Made by a program: the position numbers and the translations under genes. Source: Bittarella massiliensis (ex Durand et al. 2017) (GTDB taxonomy: Bacteria > Bacillota > Clostridia > Oscillospirales > Ruminococcaceae). Taken from it: a stretch of DNA of 64,000 nucleotides. The DNA is taken from the NCBI RefSeq assembly GCF_017566145.1, contig NZ_JABFCL010000005.1:62001-126000 (forward strand), given 5' to 3'. The notes beneath the pieces were generated by a model. That model saw only the letters and a program-made list of their open reading frames with translations. It was not told where the DNA came from and did no database searches. Below are positions 8,357 to 16,513 of the stretch, one piece after another; position 1 is the stretch's first letter, and each line of letters opens with the position of its first letter.

Positions 8357-9037
8357 TTAAGCCAACTCTTTTAGCTCTGCTTGCAGCTGGGCAAAAAGGG
8401 GCGCGCCCCCCGCCTCCAGCAGGTCGCCCAGCCGCTGCCCCTCTGCGCCGTGGCGGCGGTAGAAGGCCAGAACCCGCCCCACCGCCTCCACCAGGGCGCT
8501 TTCCGGCAGTGCAGATCCCAGCGCGTCGCCCAGGCGGGGGCGGCGGCCCATCATCCCCCCGACAAAGAGGAGAAACCGCCCTGCCTCGCCGGGGGCGGGG
8601 AGGATCCCCACGTCCTGTCCGCGGGCTTTCCCCAGGCTGTTGGGACAGCCGTAGACCCCGATTTTAAACTTTTTGGGAACGGGGGCGCCGAAGAAGGCCC
8701 GATCCAGTTGGAGGGCCAGCCGGTGGGTGTCGAAAACGCCCCGCCGGCAGTCGGTCCCCTTGCAGGCGGCCACCGCCCGCACCGTGGCGCCGGTGCCCCC
8801 CAGTTTCAGCCCCAGCGCCCCGGCCAGGGCCACCGCCTCATCCAGCCGCTGGGCGGGGATGCGGTCGATCTCCAGGGTGCCCCGGCTGGTGGCGGTCACC
8901 CGCCCGCCGCCGCAGCGCTCGGCCACCTGGGCCGCCGCCCGCAGCGCGTCGGGGGTGAAGACCCCGCAGCTGCCCACCACCCGCAGGGCGCAGTGGCCGC
9001 CCTTTTGGGGGAGAATTCCGTTTTGCACCACAACCAT
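8357..9037 (-). CDS. Nitrite/sulfite reductase-like siroheme domain protein
   Basis: About 226 residues, one ferredoxin-like half plus the siroheme/[4Fe-4S] half of the nitrite/sulfite reductase fold: RGTLEID, then ACKGTDCRRGVFDTHRLA, then VYGCPNSLGKARGQDVG. The C-x4-C motif and the single Cys in CPNS leave three of the usual four cluster ligands; the position of the fourth is a Leu. It therefore may not assemble the normal coupled centre. The start is uncertain: the ATG at 9037 is only two bases after GGAG, and GTG 9031 or 9028 has better spacing. It follows nnrD by about 30 bases and may share its transcript. Catalytic activity is not claimed. Confidence 0.72.
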   Translation of the reverse strand: MVVVQNGILPQKGGHCALRVVGSCGVFTPDALRAAAQVAERCGGGRVTATSRGTLEIDRIPAQRLDEAVALAGALGLKLGGTGATVRAVAACKGTDCRRGVFDTHRLALQLDRAFFGAPVPKKFKIGVYGCPNSLGKARGQDVGILPAPGEAGRFLLFVGGMMGRRPRLGDALGSALPESALVEAVGRVLAFYRRHGAEGQRLGDLLEAGGAPLFAQLQAELKELA

Positions 9038-9067
9038 CTCTCCTTTTGCACTCTCGGTCAAAAAAGT

Positions 9068-10585
9068 CTATATCCCCAACTGGGCGAAGATCTCCCCCAG
9101 CTGCCCGGGTAGGTCCCGGGGCAGGGTGGAGCGGGCCGAACGGCCCGCCTGGCAGAGATCCCCCGCCCGACCGTGGAGCCAGGCGGCGCAGACCGCCGCC
9201 GCAAAGGGGGGCGTGCCCTGGACCAGCAGGGCCGCCAGGATGCCCGAGAGGGTGTCGCCACTGCCGGCCTTGGCCAGGCCCGCCCCGCCGGTGGGGTTGA
9301 CAGCCAGAGCTCCGTCCGGTCCGGCGATGGCGGTGTTGTGCCCCTTGAGCAGCACCACCGCCCCCCACTCGGCCGCCCAGTGGGCGGCGCAGGCCAAGGG
9401 GTTTTGGGCGATCCTCTCGGCGCTCTCGCCGGTGAGGCGGGCCATCTCCCCCAGATGGGGGGTGAGCAGGGTGGCCCCCTGCCGTTTGGCCAACCACTGG
9501 GGGTGGCGGGCGAGGTGGTAGAGCCCGTCGGCGTCCACCAGCACCGGACCGGAAAAGCCTTCCAACAGCTTTCCCACCAGCTCTCCCGCCCCCTCGCTGC
9601 GCCCCAGGCCGGGGCCGACGAGCAGGGCGTCCGCCCCCGCTGCCCCCGCCCAGAGAGCGGGCAGGTCGCCGGGGGAGAGTTGGCCCTCCTCGCCCCCTGA
9701 CAGGGGGCAAAGCACCGTCTCCGGCGAGCGGAGGGAGACCAGCTGGCAGACGCGCTCGGTGGAGCAGAGGGTCAGGTAGCCGATCCCCGTCCGCAGAGCC
9801 GCCTCGGCGGCCAGGGCGGCGGCCCCCCGATAGAGGTCACTGCCGCAGACAGCCGCCAGCCTGCCGTTTGTCCCCTTGTGGGAGAGGGGGGAGAGAGGGG
9901 AGAGTTGCGCCCGCAGGTACCCCTCGTCGGCCATCTCCACCCGGCGGGTGAGATCGGCCAGCTGTCCCTCCTCAATGCCGATGTCCAGCACGGCGCACTC
10001 CCCCATCCACTCCCGGCCAGGGCGGAGGAGGGCGGCCTGCTTGGCGGCGGCAAAGGCGGCGGTCAGGTCGGCCCGCAGGGCCCCGCCGGCCACCAGGCCG
10101 GTGTCCGCTTCCACCCCGGAGGGGATGTCCAGCGCCAGCACAAAGGGGGCGGCTCCCCGCGCCCAGGCAAACAGGTCCCGGTGAAAGGGGTCCAACTCCC
10201 CCCGAAAGCCGGTGCCGTAGACCCCGTCCACCAGCAGGTCGAAGGTCTCCCCCTGGGGGACCTGTTTCAGCGGGGTGGGGGAGACCGCCCCCGCCAGATT
10301 TTGCAGGGCCTGTTTTGCCTCGGCGGTGCGGGGGACCCCGTCGGTGAGGTAGAGACAGACCTGGGCCCCCGCCTCCGCCAGCAGCCGGGCCATGACCAGG
10401 GCGTCGCCCCCGTTGTTCCCCTTGCCGCAGAGCAGGCAGACCCGCCTGCCCGGCAGGGAATATCGCCCGGCCAGCAGCGAGACAGCCGCCTGCCCGGCGT
10501 TTTCCATCATCTGGTAATAAGAGAGCCCCGACGCGTCGGCGCGGCGCTCTGCCTCCTTCATGGAGGTGGTGTCGATCAGCTTCAC
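9068..10585 (-). CDS. nnr: Bifunctional NAD(P)HX epimerase / ADP-dependent NAD(P)HX dehydratase
   Basis: 505-residue repair enzyme for hydrated nicotinamide cofactors. The N-terminal YjeF domain (residues ~1-210) epimerises R- to S-NAD(P)HX: MKEAERRADASGLSYYQMME, then LLCGKGNNGGDALVMAR. The C-terminal carbohydrate-kinase-like domain (~220-505) dehydrates S-NAD(P)HX with ADP: CGSDLYRGAAALAAEAALRT, LVGPGLGRS, LLTPHLGEMARL, and GGAGLAKAGSGDTLSG with the catalytic Asp. The start is GTG 10585, behind GGGGGA with an AT spacer. A promoter lies just upstream inside the tail of the carboxypeptidase gene. Confidence 0.93.
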   Translation of the reverse strand: MKLIDTTSMKEAERRADASGLSYYQMMENAGQAAVSLLAGRYSLPGRRVCLLCGKGNNGGDALVMARLLAEAGAQVCLYLTDGVPRTAEAKQALQNLAGAVSPTPLKQVPQGETFDLLVDGVYGTGFRGELDPFHRDLFAWARGAAPFVLALDIPSGVEADTGLVAGGALRADLTAAFAAAKQAALLRPGREWMGECAVLDIGIEEGQLADLTRRVEMADEGYLRAQLSPLSPLSHKGTNGRLAAVCGSDLYRGAAALAAEAALRTGIGYLTLCSTERVCQLVSLRSPETVLCPLSGGEEGQLSPGDLPALWAGAAGADALLVGPGLGRSEGAGELVGKLLEGFSGPVLVDADGLYHLARHPQWLAKRQGATLLTPHLGEMARLTGESAERIAQNPLACAAHWAAEWGAVVLLKGHNTAIAGPDGALAVNPTGGAGLAKAGSGDTLSGILAALLVQGTPPFAAAVCAAWLHGRAGDLCQAGRSARSTLPRDLPGQLGEIFAQLGI

Positions 10586-10617
10586 AAAAAATTCCCCCTG
10601 TGCAGCAACTTGATACC

Positions 10618-10646
10618 AGTATAGCACAGGGGACAGGGATTGTCAG
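10618..10646 (-). promoter_or_regulatory. Promoter of the NAD(P)HX repair gene
   Basis: Minus strand -35 CTGACA (10646-10641), 17-base spacer, -10 TATACT (10623-10618); overlaps the 3' end of the upstream carboxypeptidase gene. Confidence 0.65.
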
Positions 10647-11590
10647 GCGTCGGGCAGGGCATTTTGGCAGATGTTGAGGGCGTCTTCCACGTGGTAGGGG
10701 GCGCTCTGGTGGGAGCCGGGGGCCCCCGCCGTCACCAGCAGATAGCGGCTGTCCCCCTTTTGCAGCAGGGTGGCCAGACAGAGGCCCGCCTCTTCGGTGT
10801 AGCCGGTCTTGCCTCCCACAATCGCCCCTCCTCCCAGCTGGGAGGGAATCCCCACGCCAAACAGGGTGCTGGTGAGAAAAAGACCGTTGGGGTGGGCCGA
10901 ATTGGGGGCGGTGGTGTAGCTGTGGGCGGTAAAGACGCGGTAAAAGGCGGGGTTTTGCAGGGCGCTGTCCAGCAGCAGGGCGATGTCCGCCGCGGTGCTG
11001 TAATGGTCGGGGTGGTGCAGCCCGTCGGCGTTGACAAAGTGGGTGTCCTCCATCCCCAGTTCCCGGGCGCGCCGGTTCATCCGCTCCACAAAGGCGGGCT
11101 CCGACCCGCTGACAGCGGTGGCGATGCCCAGACAGGCGTCCGCCCCAGAGGGGAGGAGAGCGCCGTAAAACAGGTCTGCCACCCGCACCTCCTCGCCGGG
11201 GAGGAACCCGGCCATCGAGGCGTTTGCCGCGTAGAGGGGCTGAAAGTTTGAGGGCAGGCGCACCGTGGCGTTCCAGTCGGGAAGGGCCTCGATCCCCAGC
11301 AAAACCGTCATGATCTTGGTGAGGGAGGCGGGGTAGATGCGCTTTTCCCCCCGCTGGGAGAGCAGCACCTGTCCGCCCCCACACTCCACCAGCAGGGCGA
11401 CCGGGCTGTATAGTTCCAAGGGGGCGTCCGTTCCCCGGTCGTCAAATTGGGGAGCGCTCTCCACGGGGAAGGGGCGGGGAATCGCCTCTCCCCCTGTGGC
11501 GCGCAGGGCCAGCCCGCCCCCCAGGGCCGCCAGCAAAATGGCGGCTGCCAGCAGCGCTTTTCCCCTCTTCTTTTTCCTCTGTCTTGTCAT
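10643..11590 (-). CDS. D-alanyl-D-alanine carboxypeptidase (DacF/PBP5-like)
   Basis: 315 residues from ATG 11590; a TTG two codons upstream has better spacing to AAAGGAG and is an alternative. The N-terminus is a basic run (MTRQRKKKRGK) then one hydrophobic segment (residues ~11-30), a signal peptide or anchor placing the enzyme outside the membrane. S11-type active-site motifs are present: S89-x-x-K92 (SLTK), S148-G-A150 (position of SxN; SGA is a known variant) and K261-T-G. It trims the terminal D-Ala from peptidoglycan stem peptides. It lacks the long C-terminal amphipathic PBP5 anchor, so the N-terminal segment probably keeps it at the membrane. Confidence 0.9.
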   Translation of the reverse strand: MTRQRKKKRGKALLAAAILLAALGGGLALRATGGEAIPRPFPVESAPQFDDRGTDAPLELYSPVALLVECGGGQVLLSQRGEKRIYPASLTKIMTVLLGIEALPDWNATVRLPSNFQPLYAANASMAGFLPGEEVRVADLFYGALLPSGADACLGIATAVSGSEPAFVERMNRRARELGMEDTHFVNADGLHHPDHYSTAADIALLLDSALQNPAFYRVFTAHSYTTAPNSAHPNGLFLTSTLFGVGIPSQLGGGAIVGGKTGYTEEAGLCLATLLQKGDSRYLLVTAGAPGSHQSAPYHVEDALNICQNALPDA

Positions 11591-11750
11591 TGGCAATGCA
11601 GCTCCTTTCTCCCCTCCATCAAACCAGAAAAGAGCAGGGGGCGCTTGTATTCTTTCTGGTGCATTTCTTGAGAAGTGATGGAGAAAGAATGGCAGTTTTG
11701 AAAGAAATGGAGCCATGGCGCGGGGAATGAGCCCCTTTACACAGGGGATA

Positions 11751-11780
11751 AAAAATCCCCCCGCCGAGAGCGGCGGGGGG
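11751..11780 (-). terminator. Intrinsic terminator after the XRE pseudogene
   Basis: 10-base perfect stem CCCCCCGCCG / CGGCGGGGGG (11757-11766, 11771-11780), loop AGAG, followed on the minus strand by U-rich sequence (A-run 11751-11755). Confidence 0.85.
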
Positions 11781-11790
11781 GGGAGACGGG

Positions 11791-12089
11791 CTATGAAATT
11801 CGCCGGATGAGCTCGTCGATGGCGCGAAGGGCCGGCGGCCAGAAACCGCTGGATGATTGCGGCCTGCTCACTCTCCTCCGGAATATCAAAAAATTGGGCG
11901 GGGGAGATGCGCGGGTAGTCCGGCGAGACGCGAAAGGGGACGGCCATCTCCCAGCTGGGGGTCTGGGCTCTCACAGCGGTAGACCGATTCCTTGCTGATT
12001 TCCAGCCGCTGGGCCAGCGCCTGCTGGGATAGGTTCATCTTCTGCCGCAGCGCCTTTAGGCGCAGCCCAAAATCAAGGACTTCGTCCAT
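11791..12089 (-). pseudogene. Frameshifted XRE-family regulator
   Basis: A good start (ATG 12089, GGAGGGG upstream) opens a normal Cro/CI N-terminus: FGLRLKALRQKMNLSQQALA, then LEISKESVYRCES. The frame is then lost near 11960. Family-like sequence continues in a second frame (TPSWEMAVPFRVSPDYPR, then FFDIPEESEQAAIIQRFL) and finally in a third (PALRAIDELIRRIS, stop at 11791). At least two indels are therefore needed to restore a ~98-residue protein, which sits directly before a strong terminator. Sequencing error at two homopolymer-poor sites is less likely than decay. The truncated 75-residue HTH product might still bind DNA. Confidence 0.6.
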
Positions 12090-12186
12090 GTGCGCCCCTC
12101 CCTCGGCCGCATTGTGGCAGCACGGCAACGCTCTGCCGCCAGTATACGGGTTGGCCGGTCAAAAAGCCGGGAGAAGGGGGGCTTTT

Positions 12187-12232
12187 GGCAAAAGAAAGGG
12201 GCGAGGCATCTGCCTCGCCCTCCTTCTTTGCC
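12187..12232 (-). terminator. Intrinsic terminator of the ABC-F gene
   Basis: Core stem GGGCGAGGCA / TGCCTCGCCC (12199-12208, 12211-12220) extended by GGCAAA.../...TTTGCC, with a U-rich tail on the minus strand. Confidence 0.75.
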
Positions 12233-12248
12233 AGAAAAGAGCAGCCCC

Positions 12249-13850
12249 TTACAGGCCCCGCTCCTTTTTGTACTCCAAAAATTCCTCGTAGCTGCCCTGG
12301 CGGTCGAGAATGCCGTCGGCGCGAATTTCGATGATGCGGTTGGCCACCGACTGCACCGTCTGGTAGTCGTGGGAGGCAAAGAGGAGAATTCCCCCAAAGT
12401 TTTGCAGCCCCTTCTGCACAGCGGTGATGGATTCCAAATCCAGGTGGTTGGTGGGTTGGTCCAGCAGCAGCACGTTGGCCCCGCCCAGCATCATCCGCGA
12501 GAGCATGCAGCGCACCTTCTCGCCGCCGGAGAGGACGCTCACCGGCTTGTACACGTCATCGCCCGAAAAGAGCATCCGCCCCAAAAAGCCCCGCAGGTAG
12601 GTCTCGGTGGTGTCCCCCAGGGAGTACTGGGCCAGCCACTCCACCAGGTTTTTGTCCTCCCCCTCAAAGTAGGCGGTGTTGTCCTGGGGGAAGTAGCTGC
12701 GGCTGGTGGAGACCCCCCACTTGAAGCTGCCGCCGTCGGGCTCCTCCTCCTCGGTGAGCACCTTGCACAGGGCGGTGAAGGCCAGGTCGTTTTCCCCCAC
12801 AAAGGCGATCTTGTCCCCCCGGTTGACGGTGAAGCTGACCTCCTGCAGGGCGGGGATCCCCTCCAGCGATTTGGAGAGGCGGTCCACCGTCAGGATTTCT
12901 TTGCCCGGCTCCCTGTCCATGGTGAAGCCCACAAAGGGGTAGCGGCGGGAGGAAGCCGGCATCTCCTCCACCGTCAGCTTGTCCAGCAGCTTCCGGCGGG
13001 AGGTGGCCTGCTTGGCCTTTGATTTGTTGGCCGAAAAGCGGGAGATAAAGTCCTGTAAGTCCTTGATCTTCTCGTCCCGTTTGCGCTTTTGGTCGTTTAG
13101 CAGCCGCTGCATCAGCTGGCTGGACTCGTACCAGAACTCGTAGTTGCCCACATACATCTTGATTTTGCCGTAGTCCACATCCACCATGTGGGTGCAGACC
13201 ACGTTGAGAAAGTGCCGGTCGTGGGAGACCACGATCACCGTGCCCACAAAATCCAGCAAAAAGTCCTCCAGCCAGTTGATGGCGTCGATGTCCAGACCGT
13301 TGGTGGGCTCGTCTAAGAGGATGATGTCCGGGTGGCCGAAGAGGGACTGGGCCAGCAACACCTTGACCTTGACCTTTTCGGCCAGGCCGGCCATCCCCTC
13401 GTAGAGCAGCTCGGCCGACAGGCCCAGGCCCTGCAGAATCTGCTGGGCCTCGGTCTCGGCCTCCCAGCCGCCGAGTTCGGCGAATTCCCCCTCCAGTTCG
13501 GAGGCGAGGATGCCGTCTTCCTCTGAGAAGTCGGGCTTTTGGTAGAGCTCGTCCTTCTGCTTCATGATTGCAAAGAGCCGGGGGTTGCCCTGCAAAACGG
13601 TGTCCAGTACGGTGAACTCGTCGTAGGCAAAGTGATTTTGCCCCAGCACCGACATCCGGGTCCCAGGGGGGATGATGATCTCGCCGGTAGAGGGTTCCAG
13701 CTCCCCCGAGAGGATGCGCAGGAAGGTCGACTTCCCCGCCCCGTTGGCCCCGATGATGCCGTAGCAGTTTTCAGGGGTGAATTTCAGGTCCACGTTTTTA
13801 AAGAGATTCTGCCCGCCGAACTGCAGGCTGACATTTTGTACGGTAATCAT
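12249..13850 (-). CDS. ABC-F family ATPase (YkpA/YbiT-like)
   Basis: 533 residues from ATG 13850 (GGAGGATTTT upstream). Two ABC cassettes in one chain without membrane segments mark the ABC-F group, which acts on ribosomes. The first Walker A is normal (GANGAGKST) with DEPTNGLD as Walker B, but its signature is degenerate (GLAEKVKVK). The interdomain linker (~residues 240-300) is Lys/Arg-rich. The second Walker A is degenerate (GENDLAFT, no Lys), while LSGGEKVRC and DQPTNHLD are intact. FKWGVS and YFPQDN resemble the YkpA branch as I remember it. Most likely a translation factor; antibiotic resistance is not implied. Confidence 0.88.
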   Translation of the reverse strand: MITVQNVSLQFGGQNLFKNVDLKFTPENCYGIIGANGAGKSTFLRILSGELEPSTGEIIIPPGTRMSVLGQNHFAYDEFTVLDTVLQGNPRLFAIMKQKDELYQKPDFSEEDGILASELEGEFAELGGWEAETEAQQILQGLGLSAELLYEGMAGLAEKVKVKVLLAQSLFGHPDIILLDEPTNGLDIDAINWLEDFLLDFVGTVIVVSHDRHFLNVVCTHMVDVDYGKIKMYVGNYEFWYESSQLMQRLLNDQKRKRDEKIKDLQDFISRFSANKSKAKQATSRRKLLDKLTVEEMPASSRRYPFVGFTMDREPGKEILTVDRLSKSLEGIPALQEVSFTVNRGDKIAFVGENDLAFTALCKVLTEEEEPDGGSFKWGVSTSRSYFPQDNTAYFEGEDKNLVEWLAQYSLGDTTETYLRGFLGRMLFSGDDVYKPVSVLSGGEKVRCMLSRMMLGGANVLLLDQPTNHLDLESITAVQKGLQNFGGILLFASHDYQTVQSVANRIIEIRADGILDRQGSYEEFLEYKKERGL

Positions 13851-13956
13851 AAAATCCTCCGCGTTGGCATACTCCTCGGCATCCGCCGACGGTTGCCATT
13901 CTACCATATACTGCCGCAAAAAAACAGGGAAAATTCCCAAAAGGGGGCAAAAAAAC

Positions 13957-13985
13957 TTGTTCCCGGGGCCGCTTTTCAGTATACT
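13957..13985 (+). promoter_or_regulatory. Promoter of the zinc-ribbon membrane protein gene
   Basis: -35 TTGTTC (13957-13962), 17-base spacer, -10 TATACT (13980-13985). Confidence 0.65.
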
Positions 13986-14056
13986 GGATACATTGGATTA
14001 CCGACAGGCCGCCCCCGCCCGGCGGAAAGGGCCGCCTGAAAATGGAGGCTTCAGAG

Positions 14057-14617
14057 ATGGACACCAGATATTGCCCCACCTGCGGCGCTGTCGCAGAAGT
14101 GGGAGCCCGTTTTTGTCAGACCTGCGGCGCGGCGCTGGACGGCAGCACCCCGCCCCAGGACCCCAGCGCCACTGCCAACCGGCCGGCCTACGCCCCGCCG
14201 CCCCCACCGCCACCCACCACCTACGTGGGTGACCCCTATGCAGGGAAACAGGCGCAAAACTACCGGCCAAACGACCAGTACCCACCCTCGCCCCCGCAGC
14301 CGCCGTCCTACCAGCAAATTCCCCCCCAGCAGAGCGGCCAGTCCCCCTATCAGCCGCCCCAGCAGATGCCCTACCAGATTCCGAGACCCCGCAAAAACAG
14401 CAAAACCACCACCCTGACGCTGGGGATCATTGGGCTGGTCTTTTCAATTTTGCTGCCCATTGTCACCTACTGCTGCTCCATCCCCGGTCTGGTGATGTCC
14501 GGGCAAAACCCCTATACAGGGGAAAAGGACACGGTGGGAAAGGTCCTCAACACAGTGGCCATCTGCGTGGCCGCCCTCAACTCCATCGCCGCCGTCGTCA
14601 GCAATTTTGTCCGCTAG
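14057..14617 (+). CDS. Zinc-ribbon, proline-rich membrane protein
   Basis: 186 residues from ATG 14057, eight bases after GGAGG (an ATG at 14042 overlaps that site and is less likely). Order of parts: a double CxxC zinc ribbon (YCPTCGAV... FCQTCGAAL), a ~90-residue Pro/Gln/Tyr-rich linker (PPPPPPPTTY; PQQMPYQIPRP), then two hydrophobic segments (LTLGIIGLVFSILLPIV and NTVAICVAALNSIAAVV). The design is common in Firmicutes proteins with a DUF4190-like double-helix membrane part, but the function is unknown. A monocistronic unit bounded by its own promoter and terminator. Confidence 0.78.
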   Translation: MDTRYCPTCGAVAEVGARFCQTCGAALDGSTPPQDPSATANRPAYAPPPPPPPTTYVGDPYAGKQAQNYRPNDQYPPSPPQPPSYQQIPPQQSGQSPYQPPQQMPYQIPRPRKNSKTTTLTLGIIGLVFSILLPIVTYCCSIPGLVMSGQNPYTGEKDTVGKVLNTVAICVAALNSIAAVVSNFVR

Positions 14618-14633
14618 GCCGGGCAAAAGAAAA

Positions 14634-14662
14634 GGGACCGGACAGTCGTCCGGTCCCTTTTT
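14634..14662. terminator. Intrinsic terminator between convergent genes
   Basis: 10-base perfect stem GGGACCGGAC / GTCCGGTCCC with loop AGTC, then TTTTT; A-rich on the other flank, so it can serve both strands. Confidence 0.85.
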
Positions 14663-14689
14663 GCGCGGCAGTGCCAGCCGGTCGGGGGG

Positions 14690-15142
14690 TCAGTGGCGCT
14701 CGCAGTTGCAGCTGTAGTGGCAGTCGCAGGTGGGGCAGCCCCCCTTGATGATCCCATGGACCAGGGCCGCCAGGGTAAACAGCATCATGAAGGCAAAGGC
14801 GCCGGCAAAGAAGAGGAGGATGATGGCGGCTACACTCGTCGCCCCTGCCACCGCCACGATGGCAGTGAAGAGGGAGAGGATCAGGGCGCCGAGAGAGGAG
14901 AAGAGGAAGCAGGGAAGGTAGCCGCAGATGCTGTCGGAGAACTCGCAGCTGTCACAGCAGGGACGGCGCAGGGCAAAGATCAGCAGCAAAAGCAGGGCGA
15001 TGGCGGAGAGGACGGCAATAAAGCCCAGCGCCACATAGACCAACACAGCGGCAATGCCCGTATAGTAGAGAGCTGCAAAGACGGCGCCCAACACTGCGCT
15101 GGCAAAGGCCAAAAACCCGCAGATGTATTTGGAACGGTACAC
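14690..15142 (-). CDS. Cys-rich small membrane protein
   Basis: 150 residues from a GTG start (15142) behind AAAGGAG. Four hydrophobic segments are visible (residues ~7-25, 30-57, 78-100, 104-130). Cysteines cluster between segments 2 and 3 (RRPCCDSCEFSDSICGYLPC) and at the extreme C-terminus (CPTCDCHYSCNCERH), where they could bind metal. No family recognised with confidence. It converges on the zinc-ribbon membrane protein, and both carry metal-site-like cysteines beside membrane helices. Confidence 0.65.
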   Translation of the reverse strand: MYRSKYICGFLAFASAVLGAVFAALYYTGIAAVLVYVALGFIAVLSAIALLLLLIFALRRPCCDSCEFSDSICGYLPCFLFSSLGALILSLFTAIVAVAGATSVAAIILLFFAGAFAFMMLFTLAALVHGIIKGGCPTCDCHYSCNCERH

Positions 15143-15230
15143 GGATAGACACTCCTTTCAAGCGGACGAACAAATCTCGTGACGATCTGGTCACGCCCCA
15201 ATATATGTTCGCCTGGCCCGAATGGTGTGA

Positions 15231-16070
15231 CTACCCCTGGGCCCGGCCCAGCCGCCCCAGTAAAAGGGTGGCGGCGCACCCGGCCGCCAGGCAGATAAGG
15301 CCGGTGAGAACGGCCTCCCAGCCGCCGGAAAAGCCGGGGAAAACCTCGGCCACCGAACCCATCACAAAGCCGATGATCAGGGAGTAGGTGAGCTGGGGGC
15401 GGCGCTCCATGGCCCTGTCGAGCAGAGAGGTGGTGGCGAGAATTCCCCCCAAAAGCCCCAGGGCGAGGGGGAGGAGGAAGGGCAGGTAGAGCCGGCTCAC
15501 CGACGAGAGAGCCACCTGGTAGAGCCCCAGCAGAAGCAGCACGTGGGAGGCGCTGATACCCGGCAGCACCAGGGCCACGGCCACCACCGCCCCCGCCAAA
15601 AAGAGGAGCAGAGCCCCCTGAATGGAGAAGCTCTCTCCGGCGGCGAAGAGCCCGTCCGGCAACAGCCGCAGGGCAAAGACCAGCCCCAGGCCGAGGGCGG
15701 CCCCGGCGAGACAGCCGGGGGTGGGGCGGCGGATGCCGGCCTGCCGCCACAAAACCGGCAGGCTGCCCAGAATCAGCCCTGAAAAGAGAAAGAGCATGGG
15801 GTCGCCAAAGCGCTCGGTCAGGTAGAGGACCGCCTTGGAGAAAAGCAACATCCCCCCCACCGAGCCCAGACAGAAAACCAGCAGGAAGAAAAGGCTCTGC
15901 CGGCGCTTGGCGCCCCGGTCTCTGGTCAGGCTGCTGATGGCGTGAATGAGCCGGCTGTAAATGCCCAGGATGATGGCCATGGTTCCCCCGCTCATCCCCG
16001 GCAGGAGCATGCTGCTGCCCACCACCAGGCCGGAGAGGAGGGTGGAAAGTCCCTCTTTGGTGCGTTTCAT
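15231..16070 (-). CDS. popT: DUF368 family undecaprenyl-phosphate translocase (PopT type)
   Basis: 279 residues from ATG 16070 (an extended frame to 16124 lacks a good site). About eight membrane segments; the duplicated DUF368 signature is visible as LLPGMSGGTMAI near the N-terminus and VLPGISASHVLLLLG in the middle, with a third FPGFSGGWE. DUF368 proteins were recently shown to be one of two families that recycle the lipid carrier undecaprenyl phosphate across the membrane for cell-wall synthesis. The symbol rests on family membership only. A near-consensus promoter drives it. Confidence 0.85.
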   Translation of the reverse strand: MKRTKEGLSTLLSGLVVGSSMLLPGMSGGTMAIILGIYSRLIHAISSLTRDRGAKRRQSLFFLLVFCLGSVGGMLLFSKAVLYLTERFGDPMLFLFSGLILGSLPVLWRQAGIRRPTPGCLAGAALGLGLVFALRLLPDGLFAAGESFSIQGALLLFLAGAVVAVALVLPGISASHVLLLLGLYQVALSSVSRLYLPFLLPLALGLLGGILATTSLLDRAMERRPQLTYSLIIGFVMGSVAEVFPGFSGGWEAVLTGLICLAAGCAATLLLGRLGRAQG

Positions 16071-16102
16071 CGTCTCGCCCCTATTTTGCAGAAATTTGTA
16101 CC

Positions 16103-16131
16103 AGTGTAAAAAAGACGGGGGCAAAAGTCAA
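16103..16131 (-). promoter_or_regulatory. Promoter of the DUF368 gene
   Basis: Minus strand -35 TTGACT (16131-16126), 17-base spacer, -10 TACACT (16108-16103). Confidence 0.7.
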
Positions 16132-16367
16132 TGCCTGCAGTTGTCTCCCTGTTCCCCGGACCAAAAGGAGGCCGGTGGCAGCCGCCGTTTGCGGAAACCC
16201 TGTAAAATTTGTGTCAAGCGGCCTCGAAATCGCTGTCTGCCGCAGGCCAAAGGCGATTTTCCCCCTTTTGGGGTGGATTTGGCCGGGAATGGTGCGCCCG
16301 GAGAAAGGGAGGGGCCTCTGCCTTTCTCTGTCTTGCCGCCGCACCGCCGGGGAAGTCCGGCCGATTG

Positions 16368-16396
16368 TTGGCGTTTGGCCGTTGTTTCGCTATAAT
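16368..16396 (+). promoter_or_regulatory. Promoter of the CorC/HlyC-like gene
   Basis: -35 TTGGCG (16368-16373), 17-base spacer, -10 TATAAT (16391-16396); leaves a ~110-base leader before ATG 16514. Nothing else recognised in the 440-base divergent gap. Confidence 0.7.
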
Positions 16397-16513
16397 AGAA
16401 TCACCTTGTACCATTTTTCCCGGCTGCCCCTGTGGGCGGCCGCAGACAGCGGCCGGACGGGCCGCCCGCCCATGGGCGGACACCACTTGACCCATCAAGG
16501 AAAGGGAGCGGAT

